This document shows, in pieces, positions 1 through 8,870 of a stretch of DNA of 14,580 bases (positions within the stretch are counted from its first letter, which is position 1; every line of letters starts with the position of its first letter). The stretch is from Thiomargarita sp. Its GTDB lineage: Bacteria; Pseudomonadota; Gammaproteobacteria; Beggiatoales; Beggiatoaceae. The notes under the pieces are model-generated. The model was not told the origin of the DNA. It did not search any database and saw nothing but the letters and a program-made list of their open reading frames with translations. The position numbers and the translations under genes are program-made. The stretch lies in contig DYNO01000073.1 in assembly GCA_020721025.1 (NCBI GenBank), positions 1 to 14,580 of the forward strand, written 5' to 3'.

Positions 1-2
1 GG

Positions 3-51
3 GTTATAGACCTGTTTCACTTGGTATTAAAGATTTCAAATCGGTTCTATA
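3..51. repeat. Terminal-repeat copy A of an interspersed element
   Basis: This 49-base stretch matches two other places in the window. Over 23-51 it differs from the reverse complement of 9892-9919 by two substitutions and one inserted base. Over about 3-50 it matches 10173-10220 in the same orientation, sharing GACCTGTTT, TTAAAGAT and GTTCTA. It ends in GGTTCTATA exactly where the PAS reading frame loses its family-like sequence. The simplest reading is that this is the right end of an element whose body lies to the left of the window. Confidence 0.65.
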
Positions 52-519
52 TTCCAAAATACGCTTTTGTGAATCTAGGATAATAATGCCGCCTTCAGAA
101 TTTTTGAAAATATTTTCCCAGCGTTCCTGTGCCACGAGAAATTCGTGAGTAATATCGTTGGCAATCAAGGTATTTTCGATGTAAGCAATCCATAGATTTT
201 CATTTTTAATCGCGCGAAATCGCACGTAGTAATCTTTTTCGTTGATATTAAAAGTGATTTGTAAATCAACAAAACCACCATCATATTGACTGATCTTGGT
301 ATAGAATTGAGAAATTCCTTTGCGATCTTTGGGACTGAAAATTTCTTCCAAAAAAAGACCAAGCAATTGCGTTTCTTCACAGGCGAAGATTTCACAAAAA
401 CGCTGATTGACCCGGAGGATTTTTAACAATTCATCTAAGATCAATAATCCAATTGGAAGCAGTTCATATTCGAGACAAGCGCAATAAAATGGTTGATTTA
501 ATGGTTGATTTGTAGTCAT
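4..519 (-). CDS. PAS-domain sensory protein, 3' end truncated by a repeat
   Basis: The 171-residue product has one complete PAS domain at about residues 16-115 (PIGLLILDE, VNQRFCEIFACEE, then a strand-rich half ending in LWIAYIEN). A second PAS begins at about residue 133 (WENIFKNSEGGIIILDSQKRILEY) and stops making sense after residue 157. The last 14 residues are encoded by repeat copy A, so the original gene was probably longer, perhaps with a histidine kinase or other output domain. PAS domains sense ligands, redox state or light; no ligand can be read here. Its start overlaps the stop of the upstream V4R gene (ATGA type), so the two are translationally coupled and probably act together. 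Confidence 0.75.
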   Translation of the reverse strand: MTTNQPLNQPFYCACLEYELLPIGLLILDELLKILRVNQRFCEIFACEETQLLGLFLEEIFSPKDRKGISQFYTKISQYDGGFVDLQITFNINEKDYYVRFRAIKNENLWIAYIENTLIANDITHEFLVAQERWENIFKNSEGGIIILDSQKRILEYRTDLKSLIPSETGL

Positions 520-1697
520 AACCTTCTCACTTCAAAAATACAAGATTCCGCACCACAAGCGATGCACTGAGTTTCTTCCGCGATGAACGTGCCAAATTTT
601 TCTTGATACGTGCCTTCGCTGTAGAGTAATTCCATAATACCTGTGGCAACTCCAAGCATCATAAAACATTGGGGGTGCGAGCCCAAACCCCGAAATGATC
701 TGAATCCTAAGGCTTCGTATCCGTTCAATAATTCTAAAACCAACCTTTCACCGAGGTCGAATTCCAACACTCGCAAGTTGCCCCAACCTAGCACTTTCAT
801 CAAGGCTATGATACCAAATAATGGGTCTTGTGCGTCTTTTATTTGGGGTACGACGAGTTGTTGCCATTCTTGGGAATTCATGAATCCGCCGAAGGTATTA
901 ACTACACAGTTTTCCGCAGTATCCACCAACAAGCGTTTTGCGGCACCGAATAAATTTTTCTGGCGCATGTTTTCCATATATAAGATACTGACCAGATTGA
1001 AAAAATCCACCGGGGTGTACGCGAGATAAACGCCAAATGCGGGAATTAATCCATCCTCATTACCGTGAATTGGCATCTCGGCAAAGGATTGAATAATGCT
1101 GATCTCGTCAATATTAGAAAACACGGCATGTTCGGATATTTTTTGAGTAAAATCAACTGGATGTTTTTCAAAATGTGCCAAGGGCGCAACCCGTTGTTGA
1201 TCAACTCGAAATAGGCAGAAGGGATGACCGGAAACTTTACATTGTTCTTCATGAACATAGACCGTATTACCGGTAATCGCATAAATGATTCCCTGCAAAA
1301 AACCTTCGGTAAATGAACACATTGGCTCAATCCGTTCCCCAAATCCCGCCTGCCATCCCTCCACAAAATGCGACGTGGTGGTACGAGCAATTCCTTGTTC
1401 AATTTCATCAAGATACAACTTACCATACCCTAAATGGGCATAAAGCGATTCTGCGACTTTCCATTTATCACGAATGGTTTGTTCCGGTTGAAAAAAACGA
1501 GGAAGATAGCGCGCAAAAACATATTCCGCGGCTTGCAAAAACAGTGGCTTACCCGGCACCTGTTTAGAACTTTCCAAAGTACGCTGTAAACGAGCACTGT
1601 AATGGTGACAGTGAATTGCGACTTCAAAACCGCCAATCACACGACGGTGAGCATCATCATTGTAGTGCATATTGTATAGGTGAGAGACGGTCATCAT
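516..1697 (-). CDS. Tandem V4R (4-vinyl reductase-type) domain protein
   Basis: The 393-residue soluble protein appears to be two copies of the V4R small-molecule-binding domain. The first half (about 20-165) ends in an E-x2-C...C-F-R-V motif with C153 and C161. The second half (about 225-390) ends in EETQC-x2-CGAESCIFEV with C378, C381 and C386. In V4R proteins this C-terminal cysteine pair is thought to bind zinc beside the hydrophobic ligand pocket, as in BchJ and the sensory domains of XylR/DmpR-type regulators. No AAA+ or DNA-binding domain is present, so it is not such a regulator itself. The start (ATG ATG) follows a GGGAAG ribosome site. Overlap with the PAS gene suggests a two-protein sensory unit. 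The ligand is unknown. Confidence 0.75.
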   Translation of the reverse strand: MMTVSHLYNMHYNDDAHRRVIGGFEVAIHCHHYSARLQRTLESSKQVPGKPLFLQAAEYVFARYLPRFFQPEQTIRDKWKVAESLYAHLGYGKLYLDEIEQGIARTTTSHFVEGWQAGFGERIEPMCSFTEGFLQGIIYAITGNTVYVHEEQCKVSGHPFCLFRVDQQRVAPLAHFEKHPVDFTQKISEHAVFSNIDEISIIQSFAEMPIHGNEDGLIPAFGVYLAYTPVDFFNLVSILYMENMRQKNLFGAAKRLLVDTAENCVVNTFGGFMNSQEWQQLVVPQIKDAQDPLFGIIALMKVLGWGNLRVLEFDLGERLVLELLNGYEALGFRSFRGLGSHPQCFMMLGVATGIMELLYSEGTYQEKFGTFIAEETQCIACGAESCIFEVRRL

Positions 1698-1749
1698 GGT
1701 TACTTCCCAATCCTTTGGTTGTCAAAAATTCAATCGCGATGAAAATCAA

Positions 1750-1803
1750 GTGATGATTCGACTCCCTCAGATTTCTGAAACCTGACGGGGTTAAAATCAT
1801 CAC
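1750..1803 (-). other. 54-nt stem-loop between the DUF945-like and V4R genes
   Basis: The outer arms (1750-1758 and 1795-1803, GTGATGATT/AATCATCAC) pair perfectly over 9 bp. An inner stem (1764-1774 with 1778-1789) closes on a CTG loop with one bulged base at 1786. It begins 7 nt after the DUF945-like stop codon. No uridine run follows on the minus strand, so it is a better candidate for an mRNA end-stabiliser or processing site than for a classical intrinsic terminator. It could also be a small dispersed palindrome. Confidence 0.5.
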
Positions 1804-1809
1804 CAACGA

Positions 1810-3531
1810 CTAATGCTTCACTTCCGACACTGGCAACGTTTCCTGTCCAGATTGCGCTTCAGATAGACTTGGTGACGGAATGGGTATTACCATAAAATCA
1901 TTTAACGGCGAAGGTTTTGGCGCACCATTCACGATAAAACTGTTATTTTTCAAACTGGCAACAAAACGATAATTTTCCCCCTCTTCCACCAACCACTTTT
2001 CACCAAGTAATTCACGAATGCCCTCATCAGCCTGTTGTTCCGCTTGTTTTTCAATTGCTTCCTTTGAAGATTTTTTATCGGGAGTTTTATCATCTGTGAC
2101 GGAAGGTTCGGACAACAACATTGCCAAAAGTTTCTGTAACAATTTCTTACTGAGAGTAAAATCTGCTTGCATCTGCAATGACATCAATAAACTATCAATA
2201 TCTGTCAATGACTTAAATTTAGCCCCGTCCAGCCCCACCGTCATCTTGCCGCTCAACTGACCGTAATTGGTTTTGAGGTTGAAATCGTTTAAAGCCAATT
2301 TAGGAGACTTAACAGCCAATTTTGGCGCAACTTCCATCACTTTATTGAACAACATCAAGTACATCATATTTTCAGAAATACCATCTTTCAGCCGTTGTCG
2401 CTCAAATTCTCGTGCTGCCTGTTGCAGGGCAACCACCGGTTCAGCCGCCAAACTCTGTAACGCCAATTGACTATTGTAATGCAACGTTAAACTTTCGCCT
2501 AACACTTCTTTTGGCAACAGAGCCCCATTAAATTTCGTATTGAGAAAAAAACTCACTTGATCCGCTTGTTCGGTGCCACCAAGAGTCATTTCCAAGCGAT
2601 CCATCTTACCTTGAGTGTCGCCTTGCTGAAGTTCAAATTTGCCCAGTTTAATATTGCCGGTGTGCACTTCGACCGAATTTTTCAACTTTTCTAAAACTGT
2701 CTCCGAAGAACCATTTTCTATCAGTATCTTAAAAGATTCCTCAGAATACGTCAGTTCCATTTTAGATAAATTCGCTGCTGCTTTCACCGCAATCAGATCG
2801 GCATCCAGCCTGCCTTCTAACGTGGTTTTATCCCAAACAATTTTATACTGATTTTCTTCTTCTACCGTTAAACCAGAAAAATCAATCTGATATCCAAGAT
2901 TGGCAAAATCTTCGGTAAATTCGCTTTGTCCCGTGATACCTTTGAAATCAATAATAAATTTTCCCACCTCGCCCGCTGCCGGTTCTTCATGTTGATGAGC
3001 AGGAAGCACTATGTTACTCCGTCCTTTTCCCTCCGCATCAATCTCCGTTTGCACCGTGATGCTCGGCAGTTCCCCCACTTGTTTTGAAAAAGATTCTGAG
3101 AACAATAGCTTGATTTCAGAAGTAATTTTTAATGGCTTCGGATGCGCTTGCAACATTGCCATCACATCTTGTTTAAACGTTTGCAATAAAATCAACGGGT
3201 CAGCCTTCACCTGCTTGATTGGTTGGGGTGCGTCATCCGCGTTGAAACGATGTTGCAAGGTCAAGCCTTCGATATTCTTAACAAAATCAACTGCTTGATT
3301 TGCTTCCGCAGCTTCATTGGTTTCGGTCATTTCCTCACTAGGCGCGGATGGTGGCGGTGGTTCGGACAGTTGCGGCGGGGCAGGATCGGTTGCAGATTTT
3401 TCTGGAACAACAGACTTAATTTGTTGATTAACTTCAGTTTTTTCTTCAGTAGCGACTGCTACATTCAATGGAATCAATCCCACTGAACTGAGCAACATAC
3501 TCGCCGCAAGAAATTGCAAGACTATTTTCAT
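1810..3531 (-). CDS. YdgA/DUF945-like periplasmic protein
   Basis: The 573-residue protein has a signal peptide (MKIVLQFLAASMLLSSVGLIPLNVAVA, cut near residue 27). A low-complexity Pro/Glu linker follows at about 28-80 (PPPPSAPSEE). The remainder is a long beta-rich body with the rhythm of the DUF945/YdgA family: repeated strands with buried Leu, a LTLHYNSQLALQSL segment, then LALNDFNLKTNYGQLSGKMTVGL. E. coli YdgA is about 500 residues, so this copy is slightly longer, mostly through the linker and a charged Lys/Glu-rich stretch near 480-500. The molecular function of the family is not established. The start has an AAAGGA site nine bases upstream. It lies 282 bp after lptD in the same direction, where surA is often found in other gammaproteobacteria. 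Confidence 0.6.
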   Translation of the reverse strand: MKIVLQFLAASMLLSSVGLIPLNVAVATEEKTEVNQQIKSVVPEKSATDPAPPQLSEPPPPSAPSEEMTETNEAAEANQAVDFVKNIEGLTLQHRFNADDAPQPIKQVKADPLILLQTFKQDVMAMLQAHPKPLKITSEIKLLFSESFSKQVGELPSITVQTEIDAEGKGRSNIVLPAHQHEEPAAGEVGKFIIDFKGITGQSEFTEDFANLGYQIDFSGLTVEEENQYKIVWDKTTLEGRLDADLIAVKAAANLSKMELTYSEESFKILIENGSSETVLEKLKNSVEVHTGNIKLGKFELQQGDTQGKMDRLEMTLGGTEQADQVSFFLNTKFNGALLPKEVLGESLTLHYNSQLALQSLAAEPVVALQQAAREFERQRLKDGISENMMYLMLFNKVMEVAPKLAVKSPKLALNDFNLKTNYGQLSGKMTVGLDGAKFKSLTDIDSLLMSLQMQADFTLSKKLLQKLLAMLLSEPSVTDDKTPDKKSSKEAIEKQAEQQADEGIRELLGEKWLVEEGENYRFVASLKNNSFIVNGAPKPSPLNDFMVIPIPSPSLSEAQSGQETLPVSEVKH

Positions 3532-3813
3532 TGACGATTCCTTTCAAGATGTTAGGTTAATTATGGCATCATTCACTACAGTTGAAATCCAAATAAAATT
3601 CTAAAACTTAAGAGTTACGCAGTTCAAAATATAACTTAAATTCAATCAGTTAGCATCTTTGGATACAAATTTATATTTCATCTTAAGTGTGTCACTCCTC
3701 AAATTGTCCGAACGATGGCAAAGATGATGAATTGATAACCATAATTATGCAAAATCAAGCGATTATCAACGCACATTTGCGACATATCACGATTCAATTT
3801 CTCTCAATCCCTG

Positions 3814-6006
3814 CTAAAACTTGTCGCGAAAGCCGGGAATACTTTCATATAACAAATCTTTGGCTTTTTTACCAATACTACCCAAGCCTTTGAGTTCAAA
3901 CTCTAAATAGATGCCGTTGGAATAACTCCGTTCTGTGAATGGATTGAGATAACGCCGAAATACCGTGCGAACTGCCCAACAACAACTTTCATATTCCACC
4001 CCCGCCAGCATTTCGACATCTTTATGATCTTGCAAGGAATAATTCCACCGCCCCAAAACTCGCCATTGTGGATGTAATGGATAATAAAAAGAAATATCGG
4101 TTTGCTCTAAAGATTCTTTACGAAACCGATAACCAAAATTGATAATATGTTTAGAATCAGGATGATAACGCACTCGGAACGCATTATATTCCGTATCGCC
4201 CGCGTGAGGATTCCATCGCCAAGTTGCCTGCGCTTGCCATGCGTGATATTGCGATGCTAATTCAGTGACAATGCTGGAGCTGTTATTGGTTTCTCGCGGT
4301 TGATTTGGCAAATTGACGGTCAAGTCGTTAAAATAATAAACTTGCCCAATACTGGCACGCAATAATTCAGTTCCATCATGCTGTTGCGCTAATCGTGAGG
4401 TTAAGGCGAAAGTGATTTGATGCCCATCATCCACCCGATCAGCCCCACTAAAACGATTGTCTCGAAATAATTGATTAAACGATAAATCATATTCTGCGGT
4501 GTCAAATATAGGAATATCGGTTTGCGTGCGACGGGGCGTGTAACGGTAGAAAATACGCGGTTCTAGCGTTTGTAACAAGTCGTGATCAAACCAATTGACC
4601 GTGCGCTCAAAAAATAAGCCACTATCGAGGCTCGCGGTGAACAAATTACGATTGAGGCTGTCTTTTATCAAAGTATCTTGGCTATCTAATTGATATTGCG
4701 TGTGTCGTAGCGATAACTTTGGAATAATAAACGTTCCCGCGGTGCGATACGGATAACTAAAAATCGTTTTCACATCCAACCGATTACCCACGGGGCTTTG
4801 AATAATTTCGTTATCCCGATCAAAACGCACCAATTCAGCAGTAGCTTCGATATTGAATTGTTTATTTTTTACCGGCAACGCTGTTTTTAGTAACAATTGT
4901 GGCAGGCGATAGTACGGACGGGCGGCGGGGTTGGGGTCTAAAGTTTGAAATTTTTGCACTCGGCTTAAAAAATTCCACCCAGAGCCGGAATAGAGCACAT
5001 CGGCGCGTTGTTCCAAATGCGTTAAACTGGCGATACTTAACGTATTTCCTAAATCTTCAAAGTAACGATTATCGGAAACTCGGTTGAAATTTATATCGGT
5101 TGTCCAACGAGTTGCTAACTTTCCTGCATGTTTGAGCGCGAGAGAGGAGCGACTGCCACCATACGAGCGATCATACGGTGAATACTCGGCTTCCCATTGT
5201 CCCGCATGTTCATCAAGTAAATAGCGAAATTGCCCTTTTAATGCTACACCGCGCCGCGACATCATTCGCGTCGTCAGGGTCGCATCGTAACTGGGATTAA
5301 GATTGAAATAGTAAGGCAAACTGAATTCCGCGCCCACTTGATCCGAATTGCCAAGTGTGGGTGGTAAAAATCCAGATTTACGTTGACTATCAAGTGGATA
5401 GCTGAGGTAGGGCGTGTAAAAAATGGGAATGTCAAACACGCGTAACGTGGCATGACGAGAAACCCCAACATTTTCTTTTCTATCCAATTCGGTGGTCGCC
5501 GCTTGAATTTGCCACATTGGATGATCAGGATCACAGGTGGTATAGGTCGAGTGATCTAGGTTAATAATATGTTGATTTTTCTGAATTACTTTATCCGCCC
5601 TGCCGTGTCCACGCCAATTGAGCAGCCAATAAGTCGCTTGCTGCATGTCTCCTTGCTGCGTATTTGTCAAATGGAGGTGGTTGCCTTGGATAACGTAGTT
5701 TTTGTCCCAAAAAGTGAACTTATCTTTTGCCGTCACTTCGTCAGTATTTCGGTCGTAAACCAGATGATCGGTTTGTAATATTTGCTCAAATCGCTGCAAC
5801 AACACCTTGCCGGTAAACGTTGCGATTCCTTGTTTTTCTAAAATGAGCCCCTCATCAGCAACTAGATGAATATTCTCATCTTCTAATGGTGTCAAATCAG
5901 GTCGAGTCGGGCTAAATTCCGTCATTGGGCGACATAGGTCGAGTGCATGCGCCAAAGGGGAAAATAGATAAAAAAAGAGAAGCCAAATCAGTCGGTCGTT
6001 AAACAT
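3814..6006 (-). CDS. lptD: LPS-assembly protein LptD (outer-membrane LPS translocon)
   Basis: LptD forms the outer-membrane barrel that, with LptE as plug, inserts lipopolysaccharide into the outer leaflet. The chosen ATG at 6004-6006 gives 730 residues starting with a clean signal peptide (MFNDRLIWLLFFYLFSPLAHA). The frame stays open 29 codons further upstream, but that stretch precedes the signal peptide. An OstA/LptA-like jellyroll domain occupies about 35-140 and the barrel runs from about 200 to the end. The four disulfide cysteines of the family are all visible: LDLC at the mature N-terminus, TTCDPDHPMW, and the adjacent pair in YESCCWAVR. The C-terminus (LEFELKGLGSIGKKAKDLL...IPGFRDKF) is typical of gammaproteobacterial LptD. 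No strong Shine-Dalgarno is visible. Confidence 0.96.
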   Translation of the reverse strand: MFNDRLIWLLFFYLFSPLAHALDLCRPMTEFSPTRPDLTPLEDENIHLVADEGLILEKQGIATFTGKVLLQRFEQILQTDHLVYDRNTDEVTAKDKFTFWDKNYVIQGNHLHLTNTQQGDMQQATYWLLNWRGHGRADKVIQKNQHIINLDHSTYTTCDPDHPMWQIQAATTELDRKENVGVSRHATLRVFDIPIFYTPYLSYPLDSQRKSGFLPPTLGNSDQVGAEFSLPYYFNLNPSYDATLTTRMMSRRGVALKGQFRYLLDEHAGQWEAEYSPYDRSYGGSRSSLALKHAGKLATRWTTDINFNRVSDNRYFEDLGNTLSIASLTHLEQRADVLYSGSGWNFLSRVQKFQTLDPNPAARPYYRLPQLLLKTALPVKNKQFNIEATAELVRFDRDNEIIQSPVGNRLDVKTIFSYPYRTAGTFIIPKLSLRHTQYQLDSQDTLIKDSLNRNLFTASLDSGLFFERTVNWFDHDLLQTLEPRIFYRYTPRRTQTDIPIFDTAEYDLSFNQLFRDNRFSGADRVDDGHQITFALTSRLAQQHDGTELLRASIGQVYYFNDLTVNLPNQPRETNNSSSIVTELASQYHAWQAQATWRWNPHAGDTEYNAFRVRYHPDSKHIINFGYRFRKESLEQTDISFYYPLHPQWRVLGRWNYSLQDHKDVEMLAGVEYESCCWAVRTVFRRYLNPFTERSYSNGIYLEFELKGLGSIGKKAKDLLYESIPGFRDKF

Positions 6007-6216
6007 CGGGAGTCTGTTATCGGTGTTAATTTGGTGTATTGTAAAGTAAAATACATGATTTTTGGCATATCTCACTGTAAATTGTCGAAACAAATAAAAA
6101 TTTGATCACTACACTTGCGTGTAAAAATAACACCAAATTGGCAACTGTTTGTAGTCACTACATTAATATGTTATGATTGAGTTAGACAACCTTTTGAACG
6201 ACGTAATGTCTGTTGC

Positions 6217-6588
6217 CAAAGCCATTGACTTAAGGAAAAGTAGGCAAAAACGGATGTTATTCAAGAACTCAAATTCAAACAACGAAATTTTACCAAATAT
6301 GGTCATCATGAGAAATTTTTTCAAATAAAACAAAGGGTTCCTCGTTCCAACGCGGAGAGGCTGTAAAAGAACTCCTAAAATTGACAATTTTTGAATTGTA
6401 AGTTGTTGATTTTACATAATCGAAAATCCAAAAAATGAGGTTCTTTTACAGCCTCGGAGCATTGGAACGAGGAACCCTTTGTTTTATTTGATAAAAATCT
6501 ATTGCATCGCCATATTGTTAAGTTGAATTGCTTAGAATCAAATAACATAACTCATTTTGTGTCACAATTCCTTAAGTTAATAGCCTTG
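6217..6588. repeat. Long inverted-repeat (MITE-like) element between lptD and guaB
   Basis: The two arms face each other. The core 6322-6372 matches the reverse complement of 6440-6490 at 47 of 51 positions and includes AAAGGGTTCCTCGTTCC. Similarity continues outward with gaps: AATATGG at 6296 pairs with 6511-6517, and 6217-6237 matches the reverse complement of 6568-6588 at 18 of 21 positions. About 67 bp of AT-rich DNA separates the core arms. No transposase is encoded, so it looks like a non-autonomous palindromic element. It fills most of the 635-bp gap between divergent lptD and guaB and ends 53 bp before the guaB start. The rest of the gap (6007-6216) holds only a 10-bp inverted repeat, AATTTGGTGT at 6029 and its complement at 6130. 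Confidence 0.75.
6523..6551 (+). promoter_or_regulatory. Possible sigma-70 promoter for guaB inside the repeat arm
   Basis: TTGAAT at 6523-6528 and CATAAC at 6546-6551 are 17 bp apart, giving 4-5 of 6 matches to each consensus hexamer. Transcription would start near 6558, about 84 bp before the guaB ATG. The call rests on hexamer match and position only. Confidence 0.3.
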
Positions 6589-6641
6589 ATGTCTGTAACA
6601 TACCGCTTATTTAGTTAGCTCCCAGATGATGGAATTTTCCC

Positions 6642-8111
6642 ATGCGTATTGTTCAAGAAGCCCTTACTTTTGATGATGTCCTCCTCCTACCTGCCCACTC
6701 TACTGTCCTGCCTAAACAAGTGGAATTACACACCCATCTCACGCGCAACATTACATTAAATGTTCCTATCGTTTCCGCTGCGATGGACACTGTTACCGAA
6801 GCACGACTCGCCATTGCAATGGCACAAGAGGGCGGGATTGGTATTATTCATAAAAATATGTCTATTGAGGAACAGGCGAGTCATGTCCGGGTAGTGAAGA
6901 AATTTGAAAGTGGCATCATTAGTGATCCCATTACTGTGACTGCGGATGCCAGTGTGCATGATGTGTTGGAACTGACTCGATTACATAATATTTCTGGCGT
7001 ACCGGTGGTTGCAAGTGATGGTTCGCTCACCGGGATTGTCACCAGTCGCGATTTGCGGTTTGAAACTCATTACGAACAACCAATTAGCTGCATCATGACT
7101 CCCAAAGAACGGTTGGTTACTGTACGAGAAAATGCCACTCGTGAGGAAGTCATTCATCTGTTGCATCAGCACCGGATTGAAAAAGTGTTGGTTGTCAATG
7201 ACCATTTTCAACTATGCGGCATGATCACGGTGAAAGATATTCAAAAAGCCACCGAAAAGCCCCATGCGTGCAAAGATCAGCATCAACGGTTACGTGTCGG
7301 TGCTGCAATTGGAACTGGGGAAGATACCGATGCACGGGTGGATGCCTTAGTCGCGGTAGAAGTCGATGTCATCATTGTCGATACCGCGCACGGACATTCC
7401 CAAGGGGTACTCAATCGTGTGCGTTGGGTAAAACAACATTATCCTGATGTTCAGGTGATTGGCGGCAACATCGCGACGGCGGAGGCGGCTCGTGCCCTTG
7501 CAGATGCCGGTGTAGATGGGGTGAAAGTAGGTATTGGTCCCGGTTCTATTTGTACGACTCGAATTGTTGCCGGTGTGGGTGTACCTCAAATTACTGCCGT
7601 TTTCAATGTAGCAGAAGCCCTGAAAGGCTCCGGCATTCCCCTCATTGCAGATGGTGGCATTCGTTATTCGGGAGATATTGCCAAAGCCATTGCCGCCGGA
7701 GCGCATTCTGTCATGATTGGGGGATTGCTTGCCGGAACGGAAGAAGCTCCCGGAGAAGTCGAATTATATCAAGGACGGTCGTATAAAACCTATCGTGGTA
7801 TGGGCTCATTGGGAGCGATGGCACAGGCACATGGTTCGAGAGATCGTTATTTTCAAGACAGCGATGAGGTTTCAAAACTGGTTCCCGAAGGAATTGAGGG
7901 ACGTGTTCCCTACAAGGGGAGTTTGCTGAGTGTGATTCATCAATTGTTGGGTGGCTTACGTTCCAGCATGGGTTATACGGGTTGCAATACATTGGAAAAA
8001 ATGCGTACTGTGACGCAATTCGTTCGTGTGACCTCTGCCGGCGTGCGAGAAAGCCATGTGCATGATGTCTCAATCACCAAGGAAGCTCCGAATTACCGTG
8101 TAGAAAGTTAG
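6642..8111 (+). CDS. guaB: Inosine-5'-monophosphate dehydrogenase
   Basis: GuaB oxidises IMP to XMP with NAD+, the committed step of GTP synthesis in the cytoplasm. The 489 residues have the normal family length and order: N-terminal barrel (LTFDDVLLLPAHS, PIVSAAMDTVTE), two CBS domains at about 92-205, then the rest of the barrel. The nucleotide-site DTAHGHSQGV is at 247-256. The catalytic loop GPGSICTTRIVAGVG has the active cysteine at 304, and the mobile flap AHGSRDRYFQ supplies the Arg-Tyr pair. Only a weak TGGA lies upstream of the ATG. guaA does not follow; a convergent queH does. The 5' region is largely the inverted-repeat element. Confidence 0.98.
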   Translation: MRIVQEALTFDDVLLLPAHSTVLPKQVELHTHLTRNITLNVPIVSAAMDTVTEARLAIAMAQEGGIGIIHKNMSIEEQASHVRVVKKFESGIISDPITVTADASVHDVLELTRLHNISGVPVVASDGSLTGIVTSRDLRFETHYEQPISCIMTPKERLVTVRENATREEVIHLLHQHRIEKVLVVNDHFQLCGMITVKDIQKATEKPHACKDQHQRLRVGAAIGTGEDTDARVDALVAVEVDVIIVDTAHGHSQGVLNRVRWVKQHYPDVQVIGGNIATAEAARALADAGVDGVKVGIGPGSICTTRIVAGVGVPQITAVFNVAEALKGSGIPLIADGGIRYSGDIAKAIAAGAHSVMIGGLLAGTEEAPGEVELYQGRSYKTYRGMGSLGAMAQAHGSRDRYFQDSDEVSKLVPEGIEGRVPYKGSLLSVIHQLLGGLRSSMGYTGCNTLEKMRTVTQFVRVTSAGVRESHVHDVSITKEAPNYRVES

Positions 8112-8125
8112 GGGTCGTGCTATAA

Positions 8126-8188
8126 CTGGTTAGGATTGGAATTCTTTAAAATATTATGAACTTGTATTTCCTCAGTTATCCTAACCAG
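8126..8188. terminator. Inverted repeat between convergent guaB and queH
   Basis: Perfect 11-bp arms CTGGTTAGGAT (8126-8136) and ATCCTAACCAG (8178-8188) flank a 41-nt AT-rich loop. It starts 14 nt after guaB ends and finishes 3 nt before the queH stop. The position suits a shared transcript end. The long loop and the lack of a U-run make this an unusual intrinsic terminator, and it could instead be a short palindromic repeat. Confidence 0.4.
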
Positions 8189-8191
8189 AAA

Positions 8192-8818
8192 TTAGCGTTG
8201 CCACCGGCACTTTTGCCGCCCCTGCTGTTGTCGCCATTGATTCGCATCTCGCAGGGAGTAAACACAACCACAGTATTCTTGCCGATAAAAATTTTCTTGC
8301 CGGGTGATTTCCACCATCCGCTGCGAACCGCCCTGTTTGCGCCAATTGTATGCCCAATAGCTCAAATTTGGAAAAGTTTGTGCCGCTTGCAAGCCGCTGT
8401 GATTCACTTGATTCATGTCTTTCCAACGACTGATGCCAAGAGAACTGGTGAAAACTTTAAAACCGTGTTCATGCGCAAACAACGCCGTCCGCCACAATCG
8501 CAGGTCAAAACACACGCTACATCGCCGCCCCCGTTCTGGCTCCTGCTCTAACCCCTTGACTCGTGCAAACCAGTTATCGACATCGTAATCGGCATCAATG
8601 AAGGGCACGCCATATTTTTCAGCAAATGTTTTATTTTCCTGTTTACGCAACTCATACTCGGCGCGCGGGTGAATATTGGGATTGTAAAAAAATACAGTGA
8701 TTTCAAGCTGTGAGGTAATCAAGGCTTGCATAATTTCCCCAGAACATGGGGCACAACAGGAATGTAATAATACTTGGGTTTCGTGGTATGGCGGGATGAG
8801 AAGTTGGCGTTCGGTCAT
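8192..8818 (-). CDS. queH: Epoxyqueuosine reductase QueH
   Basis: QueH (DUF208) reduces epoxyqueuosine to queuosine in tRNA, the last step of queuosine synthesis, and is not related to the cobalamin enzyme QueG. The 208-residue product has all the family cysteines: HSCCAPCS near the N-terminus (C21, C22, C25), GRRCSVCF in the middle (C100, C103) and YCGCVYSL near the end (C183, C185). These hold the [4Fe-4S] cluster and a nearby iron site. The FTSSLGISRWKD and FYNPNIHPRAEYELRK segments are also typical. The C-terminal tail is basic and Gln-rich. It converges on guaB and has no obvious partner gene. Confidence 0.95.
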   Translation of the reverse strand: MTERQLLIPPYHETQVLLHSCCAPCSGEIMQALITSQLEITVFFYNPNIHPRAEYELRKQENKTFAEKYGVPFIDADYDVDNWFARVKGLEQEPERGRRCSVCFDLRLWRTALFAHEHGFKVFTSSLGISRWKDMNQVNHSGLQAAQTFPNLSYWAYNWRKQGGSQRMVEITRQENFYRQEYCGCVYSLRDANQWRQQQGRQKCRWQR

Positions 8819-8870
8819 GACAATAAAGTGAAGAAAAACAGTTGATTAGTGCAATTCAAGCTGTGGCAAG

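Noticed and set aside
6173..6328. 51-codon plus-strand ORF in the left arm of the inverted repeat
   Set aside because: No ribosome site, and the matching right arm does not keep the frame open, so it is probably a by-product of the repeat.
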